In this document: in pieces, positions 38,008-48,313 of the stretch
Numbering within the stretch: the stretch's first letter is position 1
Layout: each line of letters begins with the position of its first letter
NCBI GenBank assembly: GCA_902802325.1
Contig: CADCLV010000010.1
Coordinates: forward strand, 1 to 64,000
Origin: Oscillospiraceae bacterium
GTDB taxonomy: Bacteria; Bacillota; Clostridia; Saccharofermentanales; Saccharofermentanaceae
Reading direction: 5' to 3'
DNA length: 64,000 nucleotides
Notes under the pieces: generated by a model
Told to the model about the DNA's origin: nothing
Databases searched by the model: none
Seen by the model: only the letters and a program-made list of their open reading frames with translations
Translations under genes and position numbers: made by a program

Positions 38008-38793
38008 TTATCCGGAAATGAGGTGACCGAGGATCAGAAGACGATCTGTTCCGACGCCAACCGGAGTGCAGGTGATGAGGGTGATGCGGCAGGCATCGCC
38101 CTCATTTTGCATATAAAAAGACAGCTCGGAGGGATCAATGGTAAGAATGGTATCGACCATGTAGGTATAGGCTCCGCTTTCTGTCTCGATCCGGATCATG
38201 TCGTCGATCCCGACTTCTCCCAGACGGTTAAAAAGAGAACCGTATTTCTTCATGCGGTGCCCGAGGATCACAAGATTCCCCGTATATCCGGGAAATGCAC
38301 CATTCGGGACTTTCCCGGCTCCATACCGGAGTTCCACAGATCCGGCCCCGTCCCACAGGGGAAGAAGACAGTCGATAGAAGGGATCGAAATGACCCCGCA
38401 GGAATGAAGCGTATAAGAATCAGACGCCTTTTCCGAAGAAACAGAATTTGCTGAATCGAAGGAAGTCGCTTCCAGAGAAAAAGAAGGAATCTCCTCCCCG
38501 GAAGAAGGGCAGACGGCACCGGAGGAAGAAAGATCCATATCCGGCACAGGAAAAAGAAAAGGGAGGTCTCTCCCTACCGGATCTTCGCCGGATACCGGGA
38601 CCGCATCAGGGTCGACAGTGAAAGTGACGATTTCTCCGGAGCGGATCTTATTGGTCATGTCCTCGATCGTCTGTGCCCGCAGGGCTTCATTCTGTTCTTT
38701 CTTCCGATATTTCCAAAGAAGAATTCCACCGGTACCAATAAGCGTCAGAAGCCACAGGCTCAGGATCGTATTTCGAACTTTATGATTTACCAC
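38008..38793 (-). CDS. Sortase
   Basis: A 261-residue transpeptidase that attaches surface proteins to the wall. An N-terminal anchor (RNTILSLWLLTLIGTGGILLW) and a Ser-rich stalk (about 80-125) lead to the sortase barrel. The catalytic triad is visible: His in LVILGHRMKKYG, Cys in ITLITCTPVG and Arg in GTDRLLILGH. The pattern suits class D-type or a related clostridial class; the class is not certain. The GTG at 38793 is taken as the start, with GGAGGG 7 bases upstream; the ATG at 38826 has no site. It lies tail to tail with the adhesin, its probable substrate. Confidence 0.9.
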   Translation of the reverse strand: MVNHKVRNTILSLWLLTLIGTGGILLWKYRKKEQNEALRAQTIEDMTNKIRSGEIVTFTVDPDAVPVSGEDPVGRDLPFLFPVPDMDLSSSGAVCPSSGEEIPSFSLEATSFDSANSVSSEKASDSYTLHSCGVISIPSIDCLLPLWDGAGSVELRYGAGKVPNGAFPGYTGNLVILGHRMKKYGSLFNRLGEVGIDDMIRIETESGAYTYMVDTILTIDPSELSFYMQNEGDACRITLITCTPVGVGTDRLLILGHLISG

Positions 38794-38895
38794 GGAAAGA
38801 CCCTCCTTCTCTTTCCCTAAAAGCATAGCGGGAGAAAATACTGCAAAACAAGATGATATATGCGTGATTTCAAAAATCCCGCAAGTATTTTTCGG

Positions 38896-38925
38896 TTGAC
38901 TTAACAGGGTTGTTGGGAGTAGACT
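38896..38925 (+). promoter_or_regulatory. tyrS promoter
   Basis: TTGACT (38896-38901), 18 bases, TAGACT (38920-38925). The leader is only about 40 bases, so there is no room for a T-box. Confidence 0.6.
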
Positions 38926-38969
38926 TTACAAGTCTGTAAAAGACAGAAATTTATATATAGGAGGAAATA

Positions 38970-40217
38970 ATGATGTCCGAAGAAACGTACCAAAATGTAT
39001 TTGATGTGTTGGAGGCACGTGGTTATGTAGCCCAGACGACGCATCGTGAAGAAATCTACAACTTACTTAGCAAGCCGGGTGTCACCTTCTATATTGGCTT
39101 TGACCCGACAGCAGACAGCCTGCACGTTGGCCATTTCGTCCAGATGATGGTTATGAGCCACATGCAGAAGGCCGGCCACCGTCCGATCGCCCTGATGGGT
39201 GGCGGAACCGGTATGATCGGTGACCCCACAGGAAGATCTGACATGCGCCAGATGCTGACTCCGGAAACCATCAACCACAATGTGGAATGCTTCAAGAAGC
39301 AGATGGGCAAGGTCGTCGATTTTTCCGACGGAAAAGCACTGATCGTCAACAACGGCGACTGGCTCCTGCCTTTGAACTATATCGAATTCCTGCGTGACGT
39401 CGGTCCGCACTTTTCCGTAAACCGCATGCTGACTTTCGAGTGCTACAAGCAGCGTCTGGAAAGAGGCCTTTCGTTCCTGGAATTCAACTACATGCTGCTG
39501 CAGAGCTACGACTTCCTGTACCTCTATCAGAAATACAACTGCCAGCTGGAACTGGGCGGTGACGACCAGTGGTCCAATATCCTTGGCGGCGTAGAACTGA
39601 TCCGCCGTAAGGAGCAGGGTGAGGCTTTCGGCCTGACATTTACTCTTCTGACCAACAGCGAAGGAAAGAAGATGGGTAAGACCGCAAAGGGCGCAGTATG
39701 GCTCGATCCGAATAAGACCACACCTTTCGACTTCTACCAGTACTGGAGAAATGTCGAGGATGCCGATGTCATTAAGTGCTTAAAGCTTCTGACATTCGTA
39801 TCTCTCGAGGAGATCGAAGAATACAGTAAGCTCACCGACGCCGCCATTAACGAGGCAAAGAAGAGACTTGCTTTCGAAGTGACCAAGATCGTACACGGTG
39901 AAGAGACCGCACTGGCTGTGAAGAAGCAGGCAGAGGACCTCTTCGAAAAGGGCGGACGTTCTGATGACATGGCAACAACAGCGATCGCCGCTGACCGCCT
40001 TTCCGGTGACGGACTGTCGCTTCTGGATCTTCTTTGTGAGACAAAGCTCACACCTTCCAAGGGGGAGGCAAGAAGAATGATCCAGCAGAAGGGCATCTAC
40101 CTCAACGACGTGGCAGTGGAAGATGTGTACTACATGCTGACCGAAAAAGACTTCAATAACGGTGAAGCCTTCCTGCGTAAGGGTAAGAAAGTCCATCACA
40201 GACTCACGATCGGCTGA
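38970..40217 (+). CDS. tyrS: Tyrosyl-tRNA synthetase
   Basis: Class I aminoacyl-tRNA synthetase charging tRNA-Tyr; 415 residues. [16 protein letters not shown] carries the HIGH-type motif (HVGH). [10 protein letters not shown] contacts the substrate and [10 protein letters not shown] is the KMSKS-type loop, here KMGKT, as in the TyrZ-like group. The C-terminal S4 domain is present (about 350-415, [20 protein letters not shown]). AGGAGG lies 5 bases before the first of two adjacent ATG codons. Monocistronic with its own terminator. Confidence 0.97.
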   Translation: MMSEETYQNVFDVLEARGYVAQTTHREEIYNLLSKPGVTFYIGFDPTADSLHVGHFVQMMVMSHMQKAGHRPIALMGGGTGMIGDPTGRSDMRQMLTPETINHNVECFKKQMGKVVDFSDGKALIVNNGDWLLPLNYIEFLRDVGPHFSVNRMLTFECYKQRLERGLSFLEFNYMLLQSYDFLYLYQKYNCQLELGGDDQWSNILGGVELIRRKEQGEAFGLTFTLLTNSEGKKMGKTAKGAVWLDPNKTTPFDFYQYWRNVEDADVIKCLKLLTFVSLEEIEEYSKLTDAAINEAKKRLAFEVTKIVHGEETALAVKKQAEDLFEKGGRSDDMATTAIAADRLSGDGLSLLDLLCETKLTPSKGEARRMIQQKGIYLNDVAVEDVYYMLTEKDFNNGEAFLRKGKKVHHRLTIG

Positions 40218-40240
40218 GAAAACGGAATATAAGATTTTTC

Positions 40241-40280
40241 AAAAGGGTGTTTCCGGTAAGTGCGGAAACGCCCTTTTCTT
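40241..40280 (+). terminator. tyrS terminator
   Basis: AAAAGGGTGTTTCCG pairs with CGGAAACGCCCTTTT, followed by CTT. Confidence 0.85.
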
Positions 40281-40324
40281 ATGGTACAATCAAAAATGAA
40301 GACGAATCAGGGAGGCGAAAGGAA

Positions 40325-41182
40325 ATGAAGACATGCCGTTTTTGTATGCATGAACAGGAGTCCGGCGAGTATTGCGAAGCCTGCGGTTCCCCTTTTTCCG
40401 CGGATAAACTGGATTTTTCCAACGCATCCATGCCGGATCCGACAGCCGGCGCCTTCCCTGACCCGACCAAGAGCGCATTTCCGGAAGCAAAAGAAAGTGC
40501 TGCCACGCCGGAGATTTCGAATGGATCCGTGCCGGAAGTGATGCCTGTCGCTGCTGCGGGCGCGCCATCTATGGATGCGCTGAAGCCGGGAAATGCATCT
40601 TCGGAAGAAAAGACGGATAAAAAACAGCCGGAAAAGAATGAAGAGTTTTCCGATGGTACCAAGAAGATCATGTACTCGGCAAGTCAGTATCACGAGACGG
40701 TCTACCTGAAAGGAAAAGGAAATCTTCTGAAAAAGGGAAAGACTGATCCGAAGGAATTCTCTCCATATTTGACAGAGAGAGAGGATGCACCGACACAGCA
40801 GCAGGGAGCCGGCTGGTGGAACGGAGCGGCACCATCTGCATCGAGTGCCCCGCAATCCGAACCTTCCACGATCCCTACACCTCCCGCGGTAAATGCATAT
40901 TCTGCTTCGGCATCCGGCGGAAATGCCGCAGTGCCTTCCTGGCTTTATGCATTTTCTATCGTGATGATCGTTTTGGGCGGACTCGGAACGATCTGCCTCT
41001 GCGGTGCCGGCTTCATCCCGCTTGTCATGGCACTTATTGCTCTCAGCAAGATCACTTCTGTAAAAAAAGGGAGTTCTGATGATACAGACCACGATCTGAA
41101 TTCGGCAAAGATCCTTTTGATCATATCTGTGGTGATACTTGTGCTGTGCTCGATCCTTATGATCACGACGGTACTCATTTGA
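40325..41182 (+). CDS. Zinc-ribbon protein with C-terminal membrane helices
   Basis: Unnamed 285-residue protein. The N-terminal zinc ribbon is CRFCMHEQESGEYCEACGSPF (two CxxC knuckles). A long, low-complexity, Pro/Ala/Ser/Glu-rich middle (about 30-195) includes a Gln/Trp patch (TQQQGAGWW). Two C-terminal helices resemble the DUF4190 type (WLYAFSIVMIVLGGLGTICL, GFIPLVMALIALSKI), with a third hydrophobic stretch at the end. Such proteins are common in Clostridia and may sense or scaffold at the membrane; no activity is known. GGAGG lies 9 bases before the ATG. Confidence 0.75.
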   Translation: MKTCRFCMHEQESGEYCEACGSPFSADKLDFSNASMPDPTAGAFPDPTKSAFPEAKESAATPEISNGSVPEVMPVAAAGAPSMDALKPGNASSEEKTDKKQPEKNEEFSDGTKKIMYSASQYHETVYLKGKGNLLKKGKTDPKEFSPYLTEREDAPTQQQGAGWWNGAAPSASSAPQSEPSTIPTPPAVNAYSASASGGNAAVPSWLYAFSIVMIVLGGLGTICLCGAGFIPLVMALIALSKITSVKKGSSDDTDHDLNSAKILLIISVVILVLCSILMITTVLI

Positions 41183-41235
41183 GGCTGGAATCTGCTCCCG
41201 ACAATACCGGTTTTCCTTGAAAATAGGGCATCTTG

Positions 41236-41264
41236 TTGATTATAAAACGCATATCGTGTAAAAT
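41236..41264 (+). promoter_or_regulatory. Promoter of the tandem lipoprotein genes
   Basis: TTGATT (41236-41241), 17 bases, TAAAAT (41259-41264) with a TG extension. Confidence 0.7.
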
Positions 41265-41331
41265 AAGATTGATATGTGCGGATTTTCGTGCGTATGTGAG
41301 TGATGGAAAAATAGAGATGAGGAGAAGGAGT

Positions 41332-41826
41332 ATGAAATCAATGAAAAAGGTTTTGGCTGTGGTTCTTGTTAGTGCGATGGGACTTTCTCTCGCTGCCTGC
41401 GGTGGCAAAAAGGCGAAGAAACTCACTGCCAAAGAATTCAAGAAGGCCATGAAGGCAGAAGACTATTCTGTCGAGGAAGGCGATGACGATGACTACGAAG
41501 AGTACCTGATCGCTGTTGATGAGGATAAAGAGATCCAGGTCAACTACTATCTGTTCGAAGATTCGGATGCTGCCAAGGATTATTTCGATGAAGGCATTGA
41601 AGCCATGGAGGATTGGCAGGATGAGGATGATCTGGATGGTTCCGTAAAAAAGAGCGGATCCAAGTTCGTTGCTGATCTTTCCGGTGAAGATGATGACGGC
41701 GATGAGGGCGGTATCTACCTCGTATGTGTACGTTCTGGTGAGATGGTAATTACGGCTACCACATATGAAACAGATAGCAAGACCAAAAAGAAGGTCGATT
41801 CGATCATCGATACTCTCTGCTATTAA
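41332..41826 (+). CDS. Small acidic lipoprotein, tandem paralogue 1
   Basis: A 164-residue lipoprotein of unknown function. Signal with lipobox SLAAC, a Lys-rich linker, then a compact acidic domain. The domain starts LTAKEFKKAMKAEDYSVEEG, contains a run of Asp/Glu and ends in VCVRSGEMVITATTY. It is clearly paralogous to the next gene (TAKEFKK-MKAEDY, INYYLF/IYYLF, EDDLDGSxKKSG, VCVRxGEMxI shared). Start at 41332 or 41341 is open; both lie near GGAGAAGGAG. Confidence 0.8.
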   Translation: MKSMKKVLAVVLVSAMGLSLAACGGKKAKKLTAKEFKKAMKAEDYSVEEGDDDDYEEYLIAVDEDKEIQVNYYLFEDSDAAKDYFDEGIEAMEDWQDEDDLDGSVKKSGSKFVADLSGEDDDGDEGGIYLVCVRSGEMVITATTYETDSKTKKKVDSIIDTLCY

Positions 41827-41883
41827 TTTTTGAATGTAACGGTAAGAAAGCAAAAAAGTAAAAGAAGTATAAGGAGAAAAAAG

Positions 41884-42366
41884 ATGAAAGCAACTATGAA
41901 AAAAGTACTGGCAACCGTTCTCGTATGCGCAATGGCGCTTCCTCTGGCAGCCTGCGGCAGCAAGGTGAAGAAGATCACTGCAAAGGAATTCAAGAAGACC
42001 ATGAAGGCAGAGGATTATCGCTGTGTAGATGGCAGCGGCAAGAAGTATAAGGATATGGTCACTGCCACAAGTGAAGAAGGTGACATTCAGGTTATCTACT
42101 ATCTGTTCAAGGATGCCGATAAGGCCAAAGATGAATTCGATGATGTTTATGACAAGATGAAGGACATGAAGGACGAGGAAGATCTGGACGGCTCCATCAA
42201 GAAGAGCGGAAACAAGATCACAGCAAATATCTATGATGATGACGATCACGCGATGTATGTTGTATGCGTCAGAAACGGCGAAATGATCATCAACGCGATG
42301 GCCAGAGACAATGATAAGTCTACCGTCAAGGAAGTGGATGAAATCATTAAAAAGCTGGTAGGCTGA
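41884..42366 (+). CDS. Small acidic lipoprotein, tandem paralogue 2
   Basis: A 160-residue lipoprotein with lipobox PLAAC, paralogous to its upstream neighbour along its whole length and 57 bases after it. Shared blocks are ITAKEFKKTMKAEDYRC, IQVIYYLFKDADKAKDEFDD, DEEDLDGSIKKSGNKI and VVCVRNGEMIINAM. The duplication suggests dosage or diverged ligand use; the function is unknown. AAGGAG precedes the ATG. A terminator closes the pair. Confidence 0.8.
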   Translation: MKATMKKVLATVLVCAMALPLAACGSKVKKITAKEFKKTMKAEDYRCVDGSGKKYKDMVTATSEEGDIQVIYYLFKDADKAKDEFDDVYDKMKDMKDEEDLDGSIKKSGNKITANIYDDDDHAMYVVCVRNGEMIINAMARDNDKSTVKEVDEIIKKLVG

Positions 42367-42416
42367 TCTTAAAGCCCAAGAGGACGAGATGATCTCATCT
42401 CCCAAAACAGCATGAG

Positions 42417-42450
42417 AAGACCGTTCCGGAAGATCCGGGACGGTCTTTTT
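42417..42450 (+). terminator. Terminator after the tandem lipoproteins
   Basis: AAGACCGTTCCGG pairs with CCGGGACGGTCTT, then TTT. Confidence 0.85.
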
Positions 42451-42500
42451 GACGGAAAAATCGGGATGTTACGGTTTTTTGGCATTTTTTGAAATCCCTG

Positions 42501-42529
42501 TTGTCAAGAATGGGGATGGGTGCTATACT
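42501..42529 (+). promoter_or_regulatory. rpsL-rpsG-fusA promoter
   Basis: TTGTCA (42501-42506), 17 bases, TATACT (42524-42529) with a TG extension. A strong promoter that starts the split str operon. Confidence 0.8.
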
Positions 42530-42604
42530 TAATTGCCCGACAAAGAGGCGTTTCTTTTTGTGCGCCATTTTGCCGAGACTAAATTTTTGAAAGGAGATGT
42601 ATTG

Positions 42605-43033
42605 ATGCCTACGTTCAACCAACTGGTAAAGTCCGGCAGAACTTCGAAGACATATAAGTCTTCCTCTAAAGCTCTTCAGTCTGGACTGAATACCTTGCGC
42701 AAGCAGGAAACAGACGTTTCTTCCCCGCAAAAGCGTGGTGTGTGCACTGTTGTTAAGACCGTAACTCCGAAGAAGCCGAACTCTGCTTTGAGAAAGGTTG
42801 CAAGAGTACGTCTGACAAATGGCTACGAAGTAACTGCATATATTCCGGGAATCGGACACAATCTGCAGGAGCACTCCGTTGTATTGATCCGTGGCGGACG
42901 TGTTAAGGACCTTCCTGGTGTTCGTTATCACATCGTTCGCGGTACTCTGGATACAGCCGGTGTTGCCAATCGTCAGCAGGGCCGTTCCAAGTACGGTGCG
43001 AAGAAGCCGAAGGCCGCTAAGGTAAAGAAGTAA
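42605..43033 (+). CDS. rpsL: 30S ribosomal protein S12
   Basis: Decoding-centre protein, 142 residues. It has the Firmicutes form with the KxxALxxGxNxxRK segment before [10 protein letters not shown]. The streptomycin-region loop [11 protein letters not shown] has the wild-type Lys, and [17 protein letters not shown] is unchanged. The ATG at 42605 gives [12 protein letters not shown] as expected, with AAAGGAGATG upstream. First gene of rpsL-rpsG-fusA. Confidence 0.97.
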   Translation: MPTFNQLVKSGRTSKTYKSSSKALQSGLNTLRKQETDVSSPQKRGVCTVVKTVTPKKPNSALRKVARVRLTNGYEVTAYIPGIGHNLQEHSVVLIRGGRVKDLPGVRYHIVRGTLDTAGVANRQQGRSKYGAKKPKAAKVKK

Positions 43034-43050
43034 TTCTTTATTTCCTGCGG

Positions 43051-43118
43051 TTGGACAGATTAAGTTGTCAGTACACTGTCTATATAGGGGACATGCTACT
43101 GGCGCTGACACGGTCCAA
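43051..43118 (+). promoter_or_regulatory. Structured RNA between rpsL and rpsG
   Basis: Nested inverted arms: TTGGAC/GTCCAA (43051-43056/43113-43118), TGTCAG/CTGACA (43066-43071/43105-43110) and TGTC/GACA (43077-43080/43090-43093). The 159-base gap is long for this operon. In E. coli the same gap holds the S7 autoregulatory site, so an S7 (or processing) site is a fair guess, without sequence proof. Confidence 0.45.
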
Positions 43119-43162
43119 AAAGAACAAGATTTTTACGTGAGTACCTATGGTTTCAGTACTAG

Positions 43163-43663
<501 letters not shown>

Positions 43664-43687
43664 GTTGATGAAGGAGCAAGTGACACG

Positions 43688-45757
43688 ATGAATAAAAGAG
43701 AGTATTCACTCGAAAACACAAGAAATATCGGTATCATGGCTCACATCGACGCTGGTAAAACAACGACTACCGAAAGAATTCTGTACTACACGGGTATCAA
43801 CCGTAAGATGGGTGAGGTTCATGAGGGTGCCGCTACCATGGACTGGATGGTTCAGGAGCAGGAGCGTGGTATCACGATCACCTCTGCTGCTACAACAGCT
43901 CCTTGGAAGGGTCACCGTATCAACATCATCGACACCCCCGGTCACGTTGACTTTACTGTAGAAGTAGAGCGTTCCCTGCGTGTTCTCGACGGTGCGGTTA
44001 CAGTAATGTCCGCCCGTGGTGGTGTTGAGCCCCAGACCGAGACCGTTTGGAGACAGGCTGAGCATTACGGTGTTCCGCGTATGGTATACGTCAATAAGAT
44101 GGATATCCTGGGTGCGGATTTCTTCCACGTAATCGACATGATCAAAGACCGTCTGAAGAGCAACGCGGTTGCTATTCAGATCCCGATCGGCAAGGAAGAC
44201 AGCTTTGCAGGTATTATCGACCTGATGACTCTCCGTGCCGAGGTCTACACAAGTGAAGACGGTATGCAGTACGAGGACCGTGAGGTTCCGGAAGATATGG
44301 TCGAGTTCGTAAATCAGAAGCGTGAGGAGATGGTGGAAGCCATCGCCGAGACCGATGAAGAGCTCACCATGAAGTTCCTCGAGGGTGAAGAGATCTCCGT
44401 TGACGAACTGAAGGCTGCACTCCGTAAGGCGACATGTGCTTGTAAGATGATCCCGGTTATCTGCGGTACTTCTCTTAGAAATAAGGGCGTACAGATGATG
44501 CTGGATGCGATCGTTGACTACATGCCGTCCCCGCTGGATATTCCGGCAATCAAGGGTGTTAACCCGGATACTGAAGAAGAAGAAGAGCGTCCGGCTTCGG
44601 ATGAAGGTCCGTTTGCTGCACTGGCGTTCAAGATCATGACTGACCCGTTCGTTGGTAAGTTGTGCTTCTTCCGTGTTTATTCTGGTGTTCTGGAAGCAGG
44701 TTCCTATGTTTCCAATGCGACAAAGGGTAAGAAAGAGCGTATCGGACGTATTCTCCAGATGCACGCTAACGACCGTAAGGAAATCTCCGAAGTATTCTCC
44801 GGTGATATCGCGGCTGCAGTTGGTCTGAAGGATACCACAACCGGTGACACGCTCTGTGATGACGATCATCCGATCATCCTCGAGTCCATGGAATTCCCGG
44901 AGCCGGTTATCGAAGTTGCTATCGAGCCGAAGTCCAGAGCTTCCCAGGAGAAGATGATCGTGGCTCTTCAGAAGCTTGCTGAAGAAGACCCGACATTCCG
45001 TACATTTACAAACCAGGAGACAGGACAAACGATCATTGCCGGTATGGGTGAGCTTCACCTCGACATCATCGTTGACCGTCTCTTCCGTGAGTTCAAGGTT
45101 GAAGCGAACGTAGGTGCCCCGCAGGTATCCTATAAGGAAACAATCAGAAAGCCTGTCCGTGCAGAAGGACGTTTCGTACGTCAGTCCGGTGGTCATGGTC
45201 AGTATGGTCATTGTATCCTCGAGCTCGAGCCTCAGGAGCCGGGTAAGGGTTACGAATTCGTCAACGCAACCGTTGGTGGTTCTATCCCGAAGGAATTCAT
45301 CGGCCCGATCGATGCAGGTGTTCAGGAAGCTATGCAGAGCGGTGTACTCGGCGGCTATCCGGTAGTAGACGTTAAGGTAACTGTCGTAGACGGTTCTTAC
45401 CACGAAGTCGACTCTTCCGAAATGGCCTTTAAGATCGCCGGTTCTATGGGCTTCAAGGAAGGTATGAAGAAGGCAGATCCTGTTCTTCTCGAGCCTATCA
45501 TGCGTGTTGACGTCGAAGTTCCGGATGATTACATGGGTGACGTTATCGGTGGCCTCAATGCCCGTCGTGGTGTTGTTAAGGGTATCGAAGGACTCAACGG
45601 CACACAGAAGATCCAGGCTGAAGTTCCGCTTTCCAACATGTTCGGTTATGCGACAGCTCTCCGTTCTACAACACAGGGTCGTGGTACCTTCGTAATGCAG
45701 ATCGGTCACTTCGCTGAAACTCCGAAGAACATTATGGAGACAATCCTCAAGAAGTAA
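43688..45757 (+). CDS. fusA: Elongation factor G
   Basis: Translocase GTPase, 689 residues. The G domain has [14 protein letters not shown], the switch [10 protein letters not shown] and NKMD. Domains II-V follow, including the domain IV loop ([10 protein letters not shown] in [15 protein letters not shown]) and the C-terminal [15 protein letters not shown]. It follows rpsG by 24 bases. No second EF-G copy is in view. Confidence 0.98.
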   Translation: MNKREYSLENTRNIGIMAHIDAGKTTTTERILYYTGINRKMGEVHEGAATMDWMVQEQERGITITSAATTAPWKGHRINIIDTPGHVDFTVEVERSLRVLDGAVTVMSARGGVEPQTETVWRQAEHYGVPRMVYVNKMDILGADFFHVIDMIKDRLKSNAVAIQIPIGKEDSFAGIIDLMTLRAEVYTSEDGMQYEDREVPEDMVEFVNQKREEMVEAIAETDEELTMKFLEGEEISVDELKAALRKATCACKMIPVICGTSLRNKGVQMMLDAIVDYMPSPLDIPAIKGVNPDTEEEEERPASDEGPFAALAFKIMTDPFVGKLCFFRVYSGVLEAGSYVSNATKGKKERIGRILQMHANDRKEISEVFSGDIAAAVGLKDTTTGDTLCDDDHPIILESMEFPEPVIEVAIEPKSRASQEKMIVALQKLAEEDPTFRTFTNQETGQTIIAGMGELHLDIIVDRLFREFKVEANVGAPQVSYKETIRKPVRAEGRFVRQSGGHGQYGHCILELEPQEPGKGYEFVNATVGGSIPKEFIGPIDAGVQEAMQSGVLGGYPVVDVKVTVVDGSYHEVDSSEMAFKIAGSMGFKEGMKKADPVLLEPIMRVDVEVPDDYMGDVIGGLNARRGVVKGIEGLNGTQKIQAEVPLSNMFGYATALRSTTQGRGTFVMQIGHFAETPKNIMETILKK

Positions 45758-45794
45758 TTTTTGAGGGAAAACAAGGCTTCTTGTCATTTGCATC

Positions 45795-45822
45795 TTGCGA
45801 TTATGAAAAATCATAGTAAAAT
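45795..45822 (+). promoter_or_regulatory. tuf promoter
   Basis: TTGCGA (45795-45800), 16 bases, TAAAAT (45817-45822) in the 138-base fusA-tuf gap. It would allow extra tuf transcription apart from the operon. Confidence 0.6.
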
Positions 45823-45895
45823 AGATGTATCTGACGCTCGGAAGCGAAAAAAGAAATTATCAGCAGAATAATGCTGAATAAGGAGGAAATTTTAA

Positions 45896-47098
45896 ATGGC
45901 AAAGGCAAAATTTGAAAGAACTAAGCCGCACGTTAACATCGGTACCATTGGTCACGTTGACCACGGCAAGACTTCTCTTACAGCTGCTATCACGAAGGTT
46001 CTGTCCTTCCAGGGTAAGGCACAGTATGAGGCTTACGGCGATATCGATAAGGCTCCGGAAGAAAGAGCTCGTGGTATCACGATCAACACAGCTCACGTTG
46101 AGTACGAGACAGATGCTCGTCACTACGCTCACGTTGACTGCCCCGGCCATGCCGACTATATCAAGAACATGATCACAGGTGCTGCTCAGATGGACGGTGC
46201 TATCCTCGTAGTATCCGCTGCTGATGGCCCGATGCCTCAGACACGTGAGCACATCCTGCTCGCTCGTCAGGTAGGTGTTCCTTACATCGTAGTATTCATG
46301 AACAAGTGCGATCAGGTTGACGATGAAGAGCTCCTCGAGCTTGTTGAGATGGACATCCGTGATCTTCTCAACCAGTATGATTTCCCGGGCGACGATACAC
46401 CGATCATCCGCGGTTCTGCTCTGAAGGCTCTGGAGTCCACATCTACAGATGTTAACGCTCCTGAGTATGCTCCGATCCTTGAGCTCATGAAGGCTGTAGA
46501 CGAGTTCATCGCTACACCTGCTCGTCCGACAGACCTCCCGTTCCTGATGCCTGTTGAGGACGTATTCACAATCACAGGTCGTGGTACAGTTGCTACCGGC
46601 CGTCTCGAGCGTGGTATCATCAAAGTTGGTGACGCTGCTGAGATCGTTGGTCTCCAGGATGAGCCGAAGGGCACAACAATCACTGGTGTTGAGATGTTCC
46701 ACAAGCTGCTGGATCAGGCTGAGGCTGGTGATAACATCGGTGCTCTCCTCCGTGGTATCGACCGTAAGGAAGTTGAGCGTGGTCAGGTTCTGGCTAAGCC
46801 GGGTACAATCACACCTCACACAAAGTTCACAGGTCAAGTTTACGTTCTGACACACGACGAAGGTGGCCGTCATAAGCCTTTCTTCAATGGTTATCGTCCG
46901 CAGTTCTACTTCAGAACAACAGACGTTACCGGTGTTGCTCACCTTCCGGAAGGCACAGAAATGTGCATGCCTGGTGACCACGTAACCATCACTGTTGAGC
47001 TCATCACTCCTATCGCTATGGAGCAGGGCCTCAAGTTCGCTATCCGTGAGGGTGGCCGTACAGTTGGTGCTGGTACTGTTGCTACAATCATCGAGTAA
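45896..47098 (+). CDS. tuf: Elongation factor Tu
   Basis: GTPase delivering aminoacyl-tRNA to the ribosome; 400 residues. [22 protein letters not shown] and NKCD form the GTP site. Domains II and III end with [15 protein letters not shown]. Codon use is strongly biased, as for a highly expressed gene. AAGGAGG precedes the ATG. It closes rpsL-rpsG-fusA-tuf. Confidence 0.98.
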   Translation: MAKAKFERTKPHVNIGTIGHVDHGKTSLTAAITKVLSFQGKAQYEAYGDIDKAPEERARGITINTAHVEYETDARHYAHVDCPGHADYIKNMITGAAQMDGAILVVSAADGPMPQTREHILLARQVGVPYIVVFMNKCDQVDDEELLELVEMDIRDLLNQYDFPGDDTPIIRGSALKALESTSTDVNAPEYAPILELMKAVDEFIATPARPTDLPFLMPVEDVFTITGRGTVATGRLERGIIKVGDAAEIVGLQDEPKGTTITGVEMFHKLLDQAEAGDNIGALLRGIDRKEVERGQVLAKPGTITPHTKFTGQVYVLTHDEGGRHKPFFNGYRPQFYFRTTDVTGVAHLPEGTEMCMPGDHVTITVELITPIAMEQGLKFAIREGGRTVGAGTVATIIE

Positions 47099-47131
47099 TT
47101 CGATCCTAAAGTAGATCAAACAAGCTATTTC

Positions 47132-47170
47132 AAAGAGCTTCGGGATTCCGATCCCGGAGCTCTTTTCTTT
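47132..47170 (+). terminator. tuf terminator
   Basis: AAAGAGCTTCGGGAT pairs with ATCCCGGAGCTCTTT, followed by a T-rich run. The AT-rich island begins directly after it. Confidence 0.85.
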
Positions 47171-47190
47171 CCAAGGAGAGACAACTGAAG

Positions 47191-47199
47191 TGATATAAT
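47191..47199 (+). promoter_or_regulatory. Extended -10 promoter of the first XRE gene
   Basis: TG-A-TATAAT (47191-47199), no clear -35. Confidence 0.55.
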
Positions 47200-47246
47200 T
47201 AGACTGTACGCAGTAAGAGCCTTCAGAACTATTTGGAGTAAAGCAT

Positions 47247-47666
47247 ATGGTTGGAGATCAAATACGAAAATATCGTATAAGTCAAGATATAACTCAGATG
47301 AAGCTAGCTCAGAAAATGGGGATTTCCAGACAAACACTTAGCAAAATCGAAACAAATAAGCAGCCTGTCACGGAAGACATGATTCATAGAGCGGCCGAAG
47401 CATTACATGTGAACTATCATGTTTTAATTGAGTCGGATATGGTTCATAATGGGAAATTTTGGAACGAAACGGTTGATAGAATTTCGCAGGCAACAAAGGC
47501 TATTCATGAGAAGACAGCTGAGTTGGGAGAAAGTGACATTGCAATCGATAATGAAAAATATGAGAGAAAAATGCGGATGATTAGAAACAGGCTAATAGTC
47601 ATTTTCTGCATTTTGTTTTTGGTGGAAATTATATATTTTTTGGTGATTGATATGTGTAATCGGTGA
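47247..47666 (+). CDS. Membrane-anchored XRE-family regulator 1
   Basis: A 139-residue protein. N-terminal Cro/C1-type HTH (residues about 5-60, KLAQKMGISRQTLSKIETNK), a charged linker, then one C-terminal membrane helix (RLIVIFCILFLVEIIYFLVI). Such tethered regulators may receive a signal at the membrane. DNA here is much richer in A/T than the flanking genes. It precedes a second regulator of the same design by 13 bases. Confidence 0.85.
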   Translation: MVGDQIRKYRISQDITQMKLAQKMGISRQTLSKIETNKQPVTEDMIHRAAEALHVNYHVLIESDMVHNGKFWNETVDRISQATKAIHEKTAELGESDIAIDNEKYERKMRMIRNRLIVIFCILFLVEIIYFLVIDMCNR

Positions 47667-47679
47667 TTGGGACAGGAAA

Positions 47680-48210
47680 ATGTGTATTGAAGTACCATCT
47701 GTAATTGGTAAGAATATTAGAAGATATAGAATACTCAAGTCAATGACACAGGAGGAACTCGGTGTTGCAATATACTCATGCCGCAGTACAGTATCCTTGT
47801 GGGAAAGAGGCGAAAAAGAGCCAAGTGAAGACGAAATTAAGCGAATCGCCCAAGTTCTTGGTATCGATATTTGCGACCTCTTGTCCGAAGAATTATCAGA
47901 AAAGAGTGGGAATAATGATGATTGTCCGACGATGATGATAAAAATCGAAGAGTCAATAGGACAAATCGAGGGTGCTCGGCAGGAATCGTCGGAAGCAATA
48001 ACATATATTATCGATCAACTTCAGCAGGTGACCCAGCGCAATGCTCTGAGAAAAAAGTATCAAAAAGAAATCATATGTGTGATTCTGATAGGAATAAGTA
48101 TCCTCCTTGCAATTTTTATTCTATATCTGATGCATGTGAATAAACCAGACTCTCGAGGCAACTTAAGAGAAGGTTCACTCGTGATAGAAGTCTCGAGAGA
48201 ATCACAGTAA
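47680..48210 (+). CDS. Membrane-anchored XRE-family regulator 2
   Basis: A 176-residue protein with the same plan as its neighbour: HTH (about 5-65, EELGVAIYSCRSTVSLWERG), a helical linker, one membrane helix (EIICVILIGISILLAIFILY), then about 28 residues outside. The ATG at 47680 is used, near GGGACAGGA. A TTG reading from 47647 would overlap the upstream gene. The two HTHs differ in the recognition helix, so their operators probably differ. Confidence 0.83.
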   Translation: MCIEVPSVIGKNIRRYRILKSMTQEELGVAIYSCRSTVSLWERGEKEPSEDEIKRIAQVLGIDICDLLSEELSEKSGNNDDCPTMMIKIEESIGQIEGARQESSEAITYIIDQLQQVTQRNALRKKYQKEIICVILIGISILLAIFILYLMHVNKPDSRGNLREGSLVIEVSRESQ

Positions 48211-48232
48211 ATAATCAAACGATTGCTGAAAA

Positions 48233-48269
48233 AATGCATGATGTAAAGCAAAATTTTACATCATGCATT
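48233..48269. repeat. Perfect 15-bp inverted repeat
   Basis: AATGCATGATGTAAA (48233-48247) and TTTACATCATGCATT (48255-48269) around 7 bases. No T-run follows on the plus strand, so it does not look like a standard terminator. Confidence 0.75.
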
Positions 48270-48313
48270 CGCTCTATGTTACCCCGATAATGTAGACTAA
48301 ACAAAAACATGAT

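Noticed and set aside
38827-38969. A T-box leader before tyrS.
   Set aside because: The promoter at 38896-38925 leaves only about 40 bases of leader, and no T-box sequence or antiterminator is seen.
47647-47680. An upstream TTG start for the second XRE gene.
   Set aside because: It would overlap the first gene and has no ribosome site; the ATG at 47680 gives a normal HTH start.
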